Shown in pieces: positions 46,091 through 58,650 of a stretch of 64,000 nt of DNA. The notes beneath the pieces are model-generated. The model searched no databases. It saw only the letters and a list, made by a program, of their open reading frames with translations, and was not told the DNA's origin. A program made the translations under genes and the position numbers. The stretch is taken from the NCBI GenBank assembly GCA_941918925.1, contig OW799233.1, positions 56,697,841 to 56,761,840 of the forward strand. Direction: 5' to 3'. The first letter of the stretch is position 1; each line of letters starts with the position of its first letter. This DNA comes from Phyto melanocephala. Taxonomy: Eukaryota > Arthropoda > Insecta > Diptera > Rhinophoridae.

Positions 46091-46130
46091 GAAAAATAAA
46101 ATATTGTTTAAATTGTGTTGCTTTTTATAT

Positions 46131-46163
<33 letters not shown>

Positions 46164-46366
46164 AATAAAAACTGTTGTATGACCTTAGGCTTGGATAATT
46201 AAATATATAAATTTGTAAAAATATTTTTATATGTAAAGTTAAAAAAAACCTTGAAGAAAAAATTTTTATGAAAAAGAAATCTTACTATATAAACATCTGC
46301 TTTCGAATCGTAGCCAGCTTTTTCATTTCCCGGGATTCCGAAAAATAATACCGGGAAAAAACCCTA

Positions 46367-47765
46367 CATACATTTCTAAAGTTACACTTTTACACACATA
46401 TCCGAATATAACGATACAAAGTTTTTACAATCGAATGTAATTTTCGACTTATCTAAAACAAAGAATAATAATGTTCATACAATAGTATATATATTTTTTA
46501 AGAAGAGAGTTATATGAATTTTGAGGAAATCGGGATTTTGTTGAATATTGTCATCAACGGCTGCTCGATGATTATCAAGCAGAAGAAAGTCCAGCGTGTT
46601 AATCAAATTCCGGTTGCACTTAAACACTAAATTATGTAAACACCAATTTTGCGAATACAATTTTATAACATATCTTGTAATTTCGCGTCAATAACTAAAT
46701 TTAAAAAACATCTCTTTTAACAATTATACAGTTGTATGTTATCATTATTATACGACGCCAGTCAACTTGAATCTAAAACTTTATTATTCTATAGATCATT
46801 TAGAAGTTTAATTTGCTTTTTGAAATCTTAAAAATAAGTATATTAAAACATTTGCTTGCTACTGTTTATTTAAAAATTATAAAAGAGAAAAAAAATGATT
46901 TATTAGAAGTAGCTCAAAAATCTTCAAAATATTTTTGTTTTTGTTTAAATACTTTCATTTTTGTTTCTTTGTAAAACAAAAACAAAATTGAACATAAAAC
47001 CACCTTCCACTTAAAATAAATGTCATAAAAGAAACTTAATACGTTACACACACAAAAACGTATTCCTGCAATATATTCAGTATGCGTTCTCAGAATGAAA
47101 GAACACCGCACATTATGATTTGTTGGTACTTAAAAACATGAACATTTGTTTTTTTTAAATTTTCATTCATTGTTGGTTTAAGTGAAAAATTTATATTATT
47201 TGTTGTACAGACAAATTGAATCAATCATGTTAACACAGAGGTCATATGTTAGAGGCATTCGTATGTTTGAGTATAAAGCATAAAGACATATGTAGGTAGT
47301 TGTGAAGTGTACTTGGATGGACGTACTTAAAAACCAAAATCAAATTAACGCACATGCTTCAATTTGTTAAAATGAAATAGTAAAAAAATGAACAAAAATC
47401 AAACGATAAAGATACCTGAAGAGCGACGAAGCCTCAAAGACTCTTATGGATTTTTAAAAATGCCTGCTGCAATTATTGTTTGGCAGATAAGAAACACTAA
47501 CAGAAACAATTACAATTCAAAATTAAATTTTCAAATATATATTTCTTTTAAATTAATGTATTCGTAATGTAAGAAGATATTCTCTCGGATGTAGTGGTAA
47601 CTGAGTGTTTTTACTTAACCATCAGTCTTTAATATAACATTTTGGTATTTTGATATGTGTTCTTACACATGTAGTATGTAAAGAACATAGTAAAATAAAT
47701 TTACTTGTTGTTCATGTGCGACCCACTTTTTTAGTTCATAGAGTGATAGTAAATGGATGTTCATA
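46367..47765. other. AT-rich spacer
   Basis: No recognised gene or element on either strand. Confidence 0.45.
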
Positions 47766-47766
47766 C

Positions 47767-47797
<31 letters not shown>

Positions 47798-47860
47798 TGT
47801 ATGTATGTATGTATGTATGTATGTATGTATGTATGTATGTATGTATGTATGTATGTATGT
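47766..47860. repeat. (ATGT)n microsatellite
   Basis: About 23 uninterrupted tetranucleotide units, with a shorter run at 47940-47960. The long Met-Tyr-Val-Cys open frames it creates are artefacts of the repeat. Confidence 0.95.
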
Positions 47861-48026
47861 GATTTGCTTCATTAATTCATACTTACTGAAATCACTGATT
47901 ACGAAATTTAATAATTTTCTCTATTTGCTGATATACATTGTGTATGTATGTATGTATGTATTTTTACATACAAGTTCAATATTTAACAACGAAAATTTAA
48001 CTTACTCCTGGTTTTCTTATATGTAA

Positions 48027-48466
48027 CTAGCCAAGCCCGGCGCGCGTTGCTACGCCCCTTAATGAATAAAAATGTATTGTGAGTTTTAATTGAATATCAA
48101 GTGCAAAAAACCAAAAAATTGTCTTTTTTTTATGGGCGTGGCCCTGCCTAATTCTCTAATCACGGAACTGTATAGTCATGACAGCTATATATGTGTCTGC
48201 AGAGTTTCACAAAAATCGGTCCAGAACAAGTACCTCAAAATTATAACTTTTTTTATAGGCGTGGCACTGCCCACTGTTCTAATCTAATGTGTGCAAAGTT
48301 ACAGAAAAATCTTTACAGAAAAATTTTTTACGGGCGTGGCCCGCCCATAAACACTCCCTGGAATGTGTGCAACAACTTGTTAAAGTTTGAGTCCGATCGG
48401 TTTTACAGTTTCGAAGTCTATAGCACACACACAGACAGAGTTTCACTTTTATATATATATAGAAGA
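48027..48466 (+). repeat. 121-bp tandem-repeat element (copy 2), three units
   Basis: Begins ctagccaagcccggcgcgcg. It has three gggcgtggc units (48132, 48258, 48332), the last partly deleted, then gatcggttttacagtttcg, (CA)n, gagtttcacttttatatata. Confidence 0.75.
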
Positions 48467-48682
48467 TTACTCAAGTACTTAGTGTTAAATTTCAAGTTTT
48501 TTTTGTATTACAGTGATGGTATTGGGATATTTTTAAATGTACATTGTATGTTTCACTACATATTTATATTTTTTTTTAAAAACGAATGTACAAAATATTT
48601 TGATTATAAGACAAATTATAGAATATCAACATCAAATAAGATCTCTATCACACTTTAAATACGCAAACATGTTTCAGTGACT

Positions 48683-49165
48683 AATAAAAATAAATGAGCG
48701 CTTTGTTCGGCCTTGCCGATTCTGATAACACCCTTATCTTCATATACATTGGTATAATGACCTCATTGTAGCTTAGTCTATACTTTAGATTTCATGTATA
48801 CGCTTATTATTTTCGAAGCCATATTTGATTTTCAATTTTTACATGATTAACTGTATTCTGCTAGTCAGGCCCTTTCATATGACACTCATATTGTTGGGGA
48901 AAAAAATTTGCTCTGTCATATTGTTTTACACGCCATCTTGGATTTTACACTTGTTTATAGTTTACTACATTGTAGTGGTCGAGCGCATTTATTTGATAAC
49001 AACATCGTGGGGGTTAAAGGGGACAAATCCGTAACTACTTGACTCATATATTTGCCATTTAATCTAGGACTTTATTTATGATTTTGCCTTTTTATATTAA
49101 CCTATATTTTAATACTCAAGCCCTTTCTTTTGATCAAACACATTTGTTAGTTTTTCTGAATTACA
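48683..49165 (-). mobile_element. DINE-like family C fragment
   Basis: It carries a decayed 3' hairpin (ttcggccttgccgatt). The body phrases ctgtattctgctagtcagg and gccatcttggatttta match the element at 22.1 kb. Confidence 0.5.
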
Positions 49166-49389
49166 TTGAGGCAACTGAGGAGGGGCACTAAAAGCCCAAA
49201 CCCATGACAGGTGCACACATCTACCCAATTGGCATAATCGACTAGTTTAGGAACTCAGTTGCCTCAATGTAGTTCCTTATGGATCTCCTGTTTCTTAAGG
49301 AAACAGTGTATGGCTGGGAATTAAAAAAAAGAAAGCACAAAATATCTTTTTATTACGTATTTAAAAGTTAAAAAAGGAGAACGAATAAA

Positions 49390-50805
49390 AACAAGTAAGA
49401 GCACTATATTCGGCTGAGCCTAATCTTTTATACCCACCACCAATTTTCCGTTCTTTTATAGCTAGGATTTTTTCCTGAAAATATTTGTTTCCCGGTTGTG
49501 CGACATTTATTTTTTAATATCCCGGGATCCCGCCGCATAAAAAATGTAAAGTTAATTTGTTTTTATTCTCTAGATACGAGATCAAATATGAGCACAAAAA
49601 AACAAAAATGCAGGTACTTCAGCTATTAGATCAAAAATAAAGTCATTAGAATTCAATTTCAAAATAAACAATATAAACATTTGCTTTCGAATCGTAGCTA
49701 CCTTTCTTATTTCCTGGCATCCCGAAAAATAATCCCAAGAAATCAGAAGATTAAATAATTCAAATTCCCGGGAAATAACGCAATTTATAGCACAAAATGT
49801 ATTATTTTGTTTTTAACAGTAGTCGCTATGCAATAATGCCTTTATACCAAAATATGTATCACTTTCTTTGTATAATTTCGATGTGCTAGTAAAATGTTTT
49901 CGTAAATTAAGTCTTTCAATGAAAGTAGGCGTTAAAGTAGGCGTGTTGAAGTTGTTTCTACTAATGAATTCAACTAAGATGTTTCAATACAGTTCTTTTT
50001 ATTATTCCAAAATCTTTATTCATAGAGAAATAATATGAATTTAAGATAAACCGTTATATGGGAGGTAGGCGTTAAAGTTGGCGTGTCACCTTAATAACAA
50101 TGACATTGACTAGAAGGATATATGTAGCAAATTTCATCATCGTAGCTCTAATTTTGTCGGTTTTATGAGCTTTTAAATTTCATTAACAGTGGATTACTTG
50201 AAAAGTGGGCGTTATAGTAGGCGTGTCGAAATTATTTCTACTAATGAATGCTACTTGGATGTTTCAATGTAGTCCTTTATTATTCCAAAATCTTTATTCA
50301 TAGAGAAATTATATGAATTTGAGGTAAAGCGTTATATGGGATGTGGGCGTATCACATTTATTTTCCGTTAGTACCAAGCGTTTGACCACAAAGGCATGTT
50401 CGCGAAATTTCAGAATTTTACATCTAATTTTGTGGCTTTTATGACGTTTTTGTTTTTAAATATACTGAAAAATACACTGTGCGGTATAAATTTTCGTACA
50501 TTTTGATCTATAACTCCTTTCCTAATGCATAGATTTAGGCAATTTTCGGCGATAGATATTGTTTACTCAGGAATATATATATTTGAAGTTTCATGACTCT
50601 GCGTTAATGCGTTTGGACACAATTCCATTTTATTCGATGTGAGAAGGACACGGTTTTTTCGACCTACTCTTGCTTTACCAGCTATAACTCTCTTCTTAAT
50701 ATTCCGATTTAGCCCATTTTCAATAACAAACAAACCTTGTCTATAGGAAAGATTCTGGCAAAACTTGAGCCCCCTAGCTTTTTCAGTCCGACCTCTATCG
50801 TGCTT
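49390..50805 (-). mobile_element. family A element (A7) with hAT remnant
   Basis: The reverse-strand 3' end (aacaagtaagagcactatat, hairpin variant tattcggctgagcctaat) is at 49390. The internal tandem units follow, and the body up to gacctctatcgtgct at about 50805. The 5' end is missing where copy A8 begins. The hAT remnant at 49463-49783 lies close to its 3' end. Confidence 0.65.
49463..49783 (-). mobile_element. hAT element, copy 3 (321 bp)
   Basis: The left end is taggattttttcctg and the right end is decayed (cccgggaaataacg). The 8-bp TSD tttatagc is exact (49455-49462, 49784-49791). It lies at the same place in family A, in the same relative orientation, as the hAT copy at 28933-29741. 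Confidence 0.7.
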
Positions 50806-50837
50806 AAAATTAAAAATTTTAAATAAATAAAAAAAAA

Positions 50838-53274
50838 AACAAGTAAGAGCACTATATTCGGCTGTGCCGAATCTTTTATACCCACCACCAATTTTGTGTA
50901 CATTTAAAGCACAATATTTATTATTTTGTTAATCGCTATGGAATAATCTCTTTATAATAAAATATGTATCACTTTCTTTGTAGAGTGTGATTAAATTTTA
51001 AGGGCCCATGTTGAAGGTGAACTACACCTAGTATTTAAACTTGTTTTCTGCATTTTACTTGACATTTCTCAATTTCAAACTTACTCAATTTGAACCGTGG
51101 AAAGATACGCAAATGAGCAACGCTTTAAAGTTATTCAGGTTTTTTATAAAAATGGGCGTTCAAATCAATATGCATTTTGTGCACTTCGTAATTCTTTTGA
51201 TCAACATAATCGTTCAAATTCGTCCACAATCGGGAGAATTGTAAAAAATATTTAAATTTCTGCAAAACAGGTCTGTATAAAATGTTAGAAAATCTGTGAA
51301 TGCCTTCTTAGTTCGTTGAATGGGACCACTGCTGGTTTTTGCGATAGTGTGGCAAAAGAGCAGTCAACCTCGCCTCATCATCATGCCCAACAATTGAGCA
51401 TCAACATTGTCATTGAAAATTTGGACCATCAGATAGAGGAGTGGCGCCAGGGATGGGGGGGCCATTTGGCCGATATTTTGCTAAATACATAATTGAACCA
51501 TACAAATATTATCATTATTAAAAGAAATGATAATAATTTCTTAAATAATTTGTGTTTTATTTAAAATCAACATCGGCCCTTAAAATGTAACCACCCTTTA
51601 TAACTTCGATATGCTACTAAAATGCTTTTGTAAATGTATTCTTTCAATGAAAGTGGGCATTAAAGTAGGCGTGTCAATAAAGTTTCTGCTAACAAATACA
51701 ACTTAGATTTCTCAATATGGTCCTTTATTTTCCCAAGAACTTTGCCAATAGAGAAATTACATGAATTTAAGATAAACCGTTATATGGGAGGTAGTCGTTA
51801 AAGTGGGTGTGTCACCTAAACTTTTTGGCACACCAATATCATTGATTAGAAGGATATACGTAGCAAATTTGATCATCATACCTCTAATGTTGGCGGTTTT
51901 ATGAGCTTTGAAATTTCATTAACGGTTTATAACGTGAAAACTGGGCGTTATAGTAGGCGTGTCAAAGTTATTTTTGCGAATAAGTACAACTTAGGTGTTT
52001 CAATATAGCCCTTTGTTATTCCAAAATCTTTATTAATAGAAAATTATATGAATTTTAGTTAAAACGTTATATGGGAGGTAGGCGTTAATTTTCTGGCGCA
52101 GTAATGACAATGCCGAGGGGGATATACGTAGCAAATTTGATCATCATACATCTTTTTTTTGGCGGTTTTATAAGCTTTTAAATTACGTTAACGGTTTATA
52201 ACGTAAAAAGTGGGCGTTATAGTAGGCGTGTCAAAGTTATTTTTGAAAAAGGGGTACAACTTAGGTGGTTCAATATAGCCCCTTATTATTTCAAAACCTT
52301 TATTAATAGAGAAATTATATGAATTTTAGGTAAAACGTTATATGGGAGGTGGGCGTAAAAGTGGGCGTGGCACCTTAAGTTTCCGGCACAGTAATGACAA
52401 TGCCTAGGGGGATAAACGTAGAAAATTTTATAATCATACCTCTAGTTTTGGCGGTTTTATAAGCTTTTAAATTTCATTAACGGTAGATAACGTGAAAAGT
52501 GGGCGTTATATATAGGCGTGTCAAAGTTATTTTTGCGAATGAGTACAACTTAGGAGTTTCAATATAGCCCTTTATAATTCCAAAATCTTTATTAATAGAG
52601 AAATTATATGAATTTTGAATAAAACGTTATATGGGAGGTGGGCGTAAAAGTGGGCGTGGCATATTGATTTTCCGTTACAGAAAAGCCTCTTACCAAAACG
52701 CAAAGTGTGCAAAATTTCAGAGTCGTGCATCCAATTTTGTGGCTTTTATGACGTTTTTGTTTTTAAATATACCGAAAAGTACACTGTGCGGTATAAATTT
52801 TCGTACATTTTGATCGATAACTCCTCTCCTAATAAATCGATTTAGATAATTTTCGGGGAGAAATATTGTGTTTACTCAGGAAATATATATTCGAAGTTTT
52901 ATGAGTCTACGTTAATGCGTTTGGACACAATTCCATTTTATTCGATGTTTGAAGCACACGGTTTTTTCGACTTACTCTTGCTTTTCGAGCTATAACTCTG
53001 TTCCTAATATTCCGATTTAGCCCATTTTCAATACCAAACAAACCTTGTCTATAAGAAAGATTCTGGCAAAATTTGAGCCCCCTAGCTTTTTCGGTGCGAC
53101 CTCTATCGTGCTTTTAACAGATGGACAGACGGACGGACATAGCTAGATCGTCATCAAATCAAACCCTGATTCAGAATATATATACTTTATGGGGTCTAAA
53201 ATGGATATTTCGATGTGTTACAAACGGAATGACAAAATGAATATACCCCCACCATTTTTTTGGTGGCGGGTATA
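50838..53274 (-). mobile_element. family A element (A8), full length
   Basis: The 2437-bp reverse-strand copy has 3' hairpin ATTCGGC TGT GCCGAAT at 50858-50874, the mariner-like module (50984-51601), internal tandem units of about 287 bp, cacagtgtgcggtata-type 5' body, a short GTCY core (atggacagacggacggac) and terminus ggtggcgggtata. It is very similar in length and content to copy A4 (19316-21737). Confidence 0.8.
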
Positions 53275-54068
53275 AAAAAATTTAGTTAAAATATGTATTT
53301 TAAATATTCAAATACTTATTTTAAATCTACTGATGCAAATTTTTTTTAATATTTTTAAATCTTAAACCTCATAAGACTGTGTGTACAACTATATGTAAAG
53401 TTGGGCACAAATCATTACTCTAGTTAATTTTTGTCAACAAACTTCGGTCATTTTCGTTTTCACAAACCCCTATAAAATTCCTTTGTAGTTTGTGCAAAAA
53501 AATGTTACTAGAGTCATCTAGTGTTCTACGTGATGTTTAGCAAAGACATCATCCTCAGTGTTTGCAAAATGAAGTGGCGCCTTCAACAGATGTTGCCATC
53601 TGCAATGGATAAATGCTAATGAATATGACTAATATATTTTTAAAAAAATTTAAAAAAAAAGTGGGCGTGGCACATTTATTTTCCGTTGTAACGAAGACTT
53701 TGACCAAAAATCCATGTTTGCAAAATTTCAGAACCGTACATATAGTTTTGTCAGTTTTATTACGTTTTAAATTTCAAATATACACTGAGCGGTATAAATT
53801 TTCGTACATTTTGACCTATAACTCCTTTTCTAATGCATAGATTTAAGCAATTTTTGGGGAGAAATATTCTTTTGAAATATTCTTTTCGCTGCGACCTCTA
53901 TCGTGCTTTCAACAGACGGACAGACGGACGGACATAGCTAGATCGTCATCAAATCAAACCCCGATTCAGAATATATATACTTTATGGGGTCTAAAATGGA
54001 TATTTCGATGTGTTACAAACGGAATGACAAAATGAATATACCCCACCATTTTTTTGGTGGCGGGTATA
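53275..54068 (-). mobile_element. family A fragment (A9), inverted copy of A1
   Basis: Its unusual segment (ggcgccttcaacagatgttg, tctagtgttctacgtgatgt, gtgtacaactatatgtaaag) is the reverse complement of 3390-3770. The 5' end is intact (ggtggcgggtata at 54068) but part of the body near 53880 is deleted. Confidence 0.65.
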
Positions 54069-56335
54069 AAAACGTAGAAATTTTGTTTCAGATTTATTTA
54101 TTGTTATTTATTTAAAATAAATTTATTTAAATAAAGGTATCAAATTTAAATCTATTAAATTTCCATAAAATACATTAAGCTAATAACGAAAATGTTTTTA
54201 TTTTGTAATCAAATAAGTAAAGAAAAACAAAGTCTGAATTTATTATTGAAAACATTTTGTACCCTTCTTATTACTATACAGCTAAAACAAATAAATACAT
54301 ATACGATGAGTCAGACATACCGCTGGATCATAAGCCCTCGTACTTATGTGCCCACAATATTCTGCCACAAAATGATAGAATTATGACGAGCTAATGTTTC
54401 TAATGACCTATTTTCTGTATCAATTTTATATACATGTTTTACAATCTAAGAAACAACAACATTAAACTAAAAATAACACTTTAATTACACACTGACAAGG
54501 GACAATTTTATATTGAAAATGTATTGGTGTATAAAGAGGGGGAGTGAGAAAAAAATATATAATTATATAAATGACAAAGATTTTATACATAAAAACATAC
54601 AAACTTAAACATAAGTGTATACTAAGTAAAGCATAAAATGCAAAACCATATTTACATACATACACACATGCATACACACATCTATGTATACACACTATTG
54701 ATATGTATGTACATATTTATAAAGTTGAAGGGACTAGTTCTTAATACCAATTAACGCATCCAGGGTAAAATGCTATTAATATCCCAAATGTAGTTAAAGG
54801 TTGCCAGTCTTTAGGTCTGTATCAGTCTGTCTCTTTGCTTTACTATTTTTTATACATTTCTGATTTTAAACAAAAAATAAAGTGTTTCGAACAGAAAATG
54901 TTTTCAATTAGAGTTTATAGCCCACATACATGTGTAGTCTCATAAATATCCTCTACTATTTGTGGCTTCGTTTTTGTTTTGCGTGTCATGCAAAGGGTAT
55001 AGAATTTAATATGAGCTTTTATTGATTATTAAGTGCGTCAGTGTACGTTTAGTGGTATCTGTAGAAAAATTCTCATACAAGCAAGAATTTAGACATTCTT
55101 TTTATATATTTACCAGAACGTACGCATTACTCTGAACATTCGTATCGAGCAAAAGTAATCATCTGCTTCATCAGCTTTGCGCATCAAGCTACCATAATCT
55201 GTGTGACATAATGTGTGTTGTTTTTTGTTGTCCTGCTATTATTAATTCGGTTGAGTTGAAAACAATACATTTATACTCATATAATACATACATCTATACA
55301 CACTGTATAGATATTAGGAAGCCACTTAAAAGTTTCTGGTTGTTATTACATTTTAATGTCAATAAATATTATCGGTTGATTGTATTTGAAATCGAGAATG
55401 CTATATTGAAATAAAAGACACCAAATTGAAGGGAATTCGAATTTTAGTGCATTTTATAAAGTTATAAAAGTCTGGCTTCCTAAAAACTTTATCAAGATTT
55501 CAATATAAATAATTTTTTTTTCTGACTAATATTGAACTAAAATTTAGTAAAGAAAGCAACTGAATGCAAGATAACAGCCGTATGAAGCGAAATTTCTAAG
55601 ACGTTATTATAGCTGCTTTAATACAAAAAAAAAAAAAAAACTTCATCATTTCCATATTCCTCAAAAAGTTATAGGAATTAGTTAGAGAATAAACAAAAAT
55701 TAGTATTAGTATTCCAAGAAAAGAAAAATTTTTCAAAATTTAAAGAATATGGAAAACCTAATTTCAGGTCCGAAAAAAACTTTTATATGTTTTGAGAGTT
55801 AAGTAACAAAAATCAAACAAATAAAACGCAAGGAAAAAACCTAAACTATTGGTGACATAATTAAAGAATTATAAAACTAATAAAAATGTACGAGGTTGTT
55901 GGCAAAAACTCTATGCAGGAAAAGAAATCGGTTTATACGAAAATTTAAAAACATGGGTAGACTTATTTTGTTGATGAGTGGGGAAGAGAAGAAAGTGTAG
56001 TAAAAAATAATCACTTTTTCTATATTTTTGGAAGCTGCAAGGACTTTTTGAAGAAGTAAAAAGCAAAAATCTAATGAAAAAAATTTAAAAAAAGTAATTT
56101 TTTTGAAAGAATAAACTTTCATATTCATAACAAAAAATTTAAGGTTTATTGAAGGCTTATATGACCAATTTCTACACAAAATCTGTCAAATAATCCTTTA
56201 ATAGATTTTTATGAAAATATTTATTGAAAAAATTAATTGCATTACAAATATCGGGTTATTCATTATAAGTGTTGATTTGCAATAGGTTCTTTTTTACAGA
56301 TTCCATGAATCATATTAAATTGCTTTCTAATTTTG
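54069..56335. other. AT-rich spacer
   Basis: Only short open frames and minor ATAC/poly-A tracts; no recognised gene. Confidence 0.45.
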
Positions 56336-56339
56336 TTTA

Positions 56340-56830
56340 GTATCGTTTGTCAAGTGACCTTGGAAAGACTCACATCACAACAGCATCTCAAAATTGTTCA
56401 CATGTATTATGCGAATCTGGCTAAATGGATGCGTTAATATAATAAAACTACTGAGCTACCATTATATCTATTAATTAGTTAATGGTCAGGCGAAATCAAT
56501 CGTTGATATTTCTTTAGAATGCTATAATTTAAGCGCACGGTCTCGTTGAGCTCTGGTTTCAACAAAAGGATGCATACAGCGCTTAACTCTACGATTTGCC
56601 ACCTAGATCGTGCGATATCACCCCTTTGGATTTTTTTTCTATTGACGCTTTTTTTGCTTGTATTAGTCGCGAGAAGCCAGTGTTCCAAATTTGAATTTTC
56701 CAAAAGGACTTTGTTGTAGTTGTGACCAACATTAACATGATGACATTTTCAAACAGTAAATGCCATCTCTTAACCGATAATAAAACTTTAAAGTTCACTT
56801 TAAGATTTATGTGTTTTTATTATTGAGTTG
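56340..56830 (+). pseudogene. mariner-like transposase remnant
   Basis: The forward frames give LWFQQKDAYSA (near 56551) and then YDLPPRSCDITPLDFF (near 56590-56640). These correspond to the WFQQDGA and PPRSCDLTPLDFFLWG motifs of mariner-type transposases, with about 30 residues missing between them. The catalytic Asp of QQDGA is disrupted. Termini are not identified; gagttgaaccaccc near 56824 may be one end. Confidence 0.6.
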
Positions 56831-56888
56831 AACCACCCATTATTTATATTTAAATTCAAAATTTTCATATATTTCTTAATACAAGAAA

Positions 56889-57498
56889 AACATGTAACAG
56901 TGCTTTATTCGGCCGTGCCGAATCTTATATACCCTTCACAACGTGTAGTCATGCAACAAAAGTTGTTTGTATCACCATTCATCTCATATAAAATACGTAC
57001 AAACATATAAAAAACATACCATTGTAAAATAATAAATTGAGCTTACGTCGAAAAAAAATTAAAAAAAAAATATATAAAAAAAAATAATAAAAATATAAAT
57101 AATATATAAAATAAAAAACTTAAATAAAAAAAATTTTTTTGGCCTAACCAGTACATATGCATGTTGTTGTTGTAATTGGGCAAAAAACGAGGTGGTCGTG
57201 GTTTTTTGCTCATTTCTCAGAAATTTATAGGGCGATTGTGCTGAATTTCAACAGTGATTCAATTCCGGATATTTCCAAAAGATTGATACTATACTTAGAT
57301 CTGATGAACATATAGTTGTTTCTAAAAATTGATTTGAACCAACACACGGACAGACGGTCAGGGCTTAATCGACTCCTCTATTCATAAGCTTTCAGAAAAT
57401 ATATATTTTATGGGATCGGAAATGAAAATTGTAGAAATTACAAACGGAGTGACAAAGCTATATACATATACCCTTGTGCACCACAGGTGAAGGGTATA
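56889..57498 (-). mobile_element. family B element (B12)
   Basis: Reverse-strand hairpin ATTCGGC CGT GCCGAAT at the left, a short A-rich middle, one GTCY core (cggacagacggtca) and terminus cacaggtgaagggtata. It is shorter than other copies (about 610 bp) because the A/T tract and part of the body are reduced. Confidence 0.65.
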
Positions 57499-57889
57499 AA
57501 AAGTACCTTCTTTGTCGCCAATAACATTTTCAGTTTCATCTGGAATCAAAAGTCCTTGATTGTACAATTCTACCTTTATAATCGTAGAAAATACAAAAAG
57601 TACCATAAAAATTCAAAAAGTTACCTTTTTGATCGCTTATAACATTTTTAGTCTCGCCTTGCATCAATAGTCACTAATTTCAAAATTCTAGCTTCGCAAA
57701 CGTTGAAAATACAAAAAGTACCATAAAAGTTTAAACAAGTAAGTTTCCTGTATCCGTTTTATTCTGTTAATATTAATTCTACACAGTGAAAAATTTTCAT
57801 TAATTATTACACATTAAATAATAACAGAGATAATAAAATGTTGTTAAGGACTCCCGTTTTCTATTAATGTAATTTATGTTTAGAAAGTA
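57499..57889. other. spacer with two copies of a short repeat
   Basis: gaaaatacaaaaagtaccat occurs at about 57588 and 57704 in a diverged tandem of about 116 bp; related phrases lie at 16.99 and 17.28 kb. No gene. Confidence 0.4.
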
Positions 57890-58650
57890 TTCAGCCTTAT
57901 TCTGTAACTCACTAAAGCCAAACTCTATCGCTAAAACTCTAGGAAATATATTTAGAGATTTTTGTAGTCTGGGTCTTCAAGTAAACGGCCTCTCAGGCTG
58001 TTGATATTTCTTACTTTAACTTTGATTCCCATATTGTTGGGGTTTAAAAATTTTTTTCCACCATTTAGTACTGGTCAAGCCTTTTTAGTTGATACCAATA
58101 TTGTGGAGTTGAAGGGGACAAAGCCGTAACTACAATATTTGACTCATTTATTCGGCATTTTATCTAGGACACCATCTTGGGTTTTTTCCTTTCTAGCTAA
58201 ATATATTTAAGTACTTAAGACCTTTCATTTGGTCTCAATATTGGTTCTCTCGGCTGTATAGAAACTGAAAAATATCAATTTCTGTTTGTAAATTTTAGGA
58301 AAAACGCCAAAGCAGTTGTGCTTTGGTGCTGATATCTCAGTTGGTTTCAAACCGATTTGTTACTTTTTTTACGAGATTACAATTTATAATATGGTATATT
58401 CAGTGTGTTCAAAAATTGTTTAGGAATTCAAAAAACGTTAATAGATATATTTAAAAAAAATATATATATTTTTTTTAAAAAATTTTTGCCTATAAATTTT
58501 CCGATTACCGACCAATTTGTCCAAAATTATTTACTAATATCTCTAGAAATATACCAAATCTATAAACAGTAATAACGGGGTCTATAAATTATCCTGGGGT
58601 TGAAAAACATTGATTTTTGTGGTAAAACTAAACGGAAAAACAGACACAGT
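57890..58650 (-). mobile_element. DINE-like family C fragment
   Basis: It shares ttgattcccatattgttgggg, gataccaatattgtgg, gccatt-t-tctaggac and cttaagacctttcattt with the other family C copies. The 3' hairpin is not recognisable. Confidence 0.45.

Larger units (their letters stand above)
45804..46214. repeat. long palindrome (two 202-bp arms)
   Basis: The left arm 45804-46005 and right arm 46013-46214 are near-perfect reverse complements of identical length, with a 7-nt centre (atttttc). The arms carry homopolymer T/A runs of about 28 bases, aaaagcaacacaatttaaac and one CTGAAGA...GAAA motif each, facing opposite ways. Transcription across it would give a long hairpin RNA. Assembly artefacts at the centre cannot be ruled out. 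Confidence 0.75.
45223..46366 (-). mobile_element. hAT element, copy 2, with palindrome insertion
   Basis: The TIRs are tagggtttctttcccgg and ccgggaaaaaaccctA. The 8-bp TSD is tatacatt/catacatt (7 of 8). The interior aligns in reverse with hAT copy 1, including PPTAVESERVF near 45570-45600. A palindrome of about 411 bp (45804-46214) is inserted in what corresponds to the caaggtttt...tttgatatac region of copy 1. Confidence 0.75.

Noticed and set aside
47581..47620. Possible tRNA-like phrase (gtagtggtaactgagtg)
   Set aside because: No cloverleaf or anticodon arm could be built from the surrounding bases.
47650..48026. Open frames rich in Met-Tyr-Val-Cys and Thr-Tyr-Ile-His
   Set aside because: They are translations of the (ATGT)n microsatellite and change with frame only.
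52631..52813. Frame MGGGRKSGRGILIFRYRKAS, also at 19809-19991
   Set aside because: Same family A repeat segment in two copies of opposite orientation; conserved by common descent of the repeat, not as a gene.
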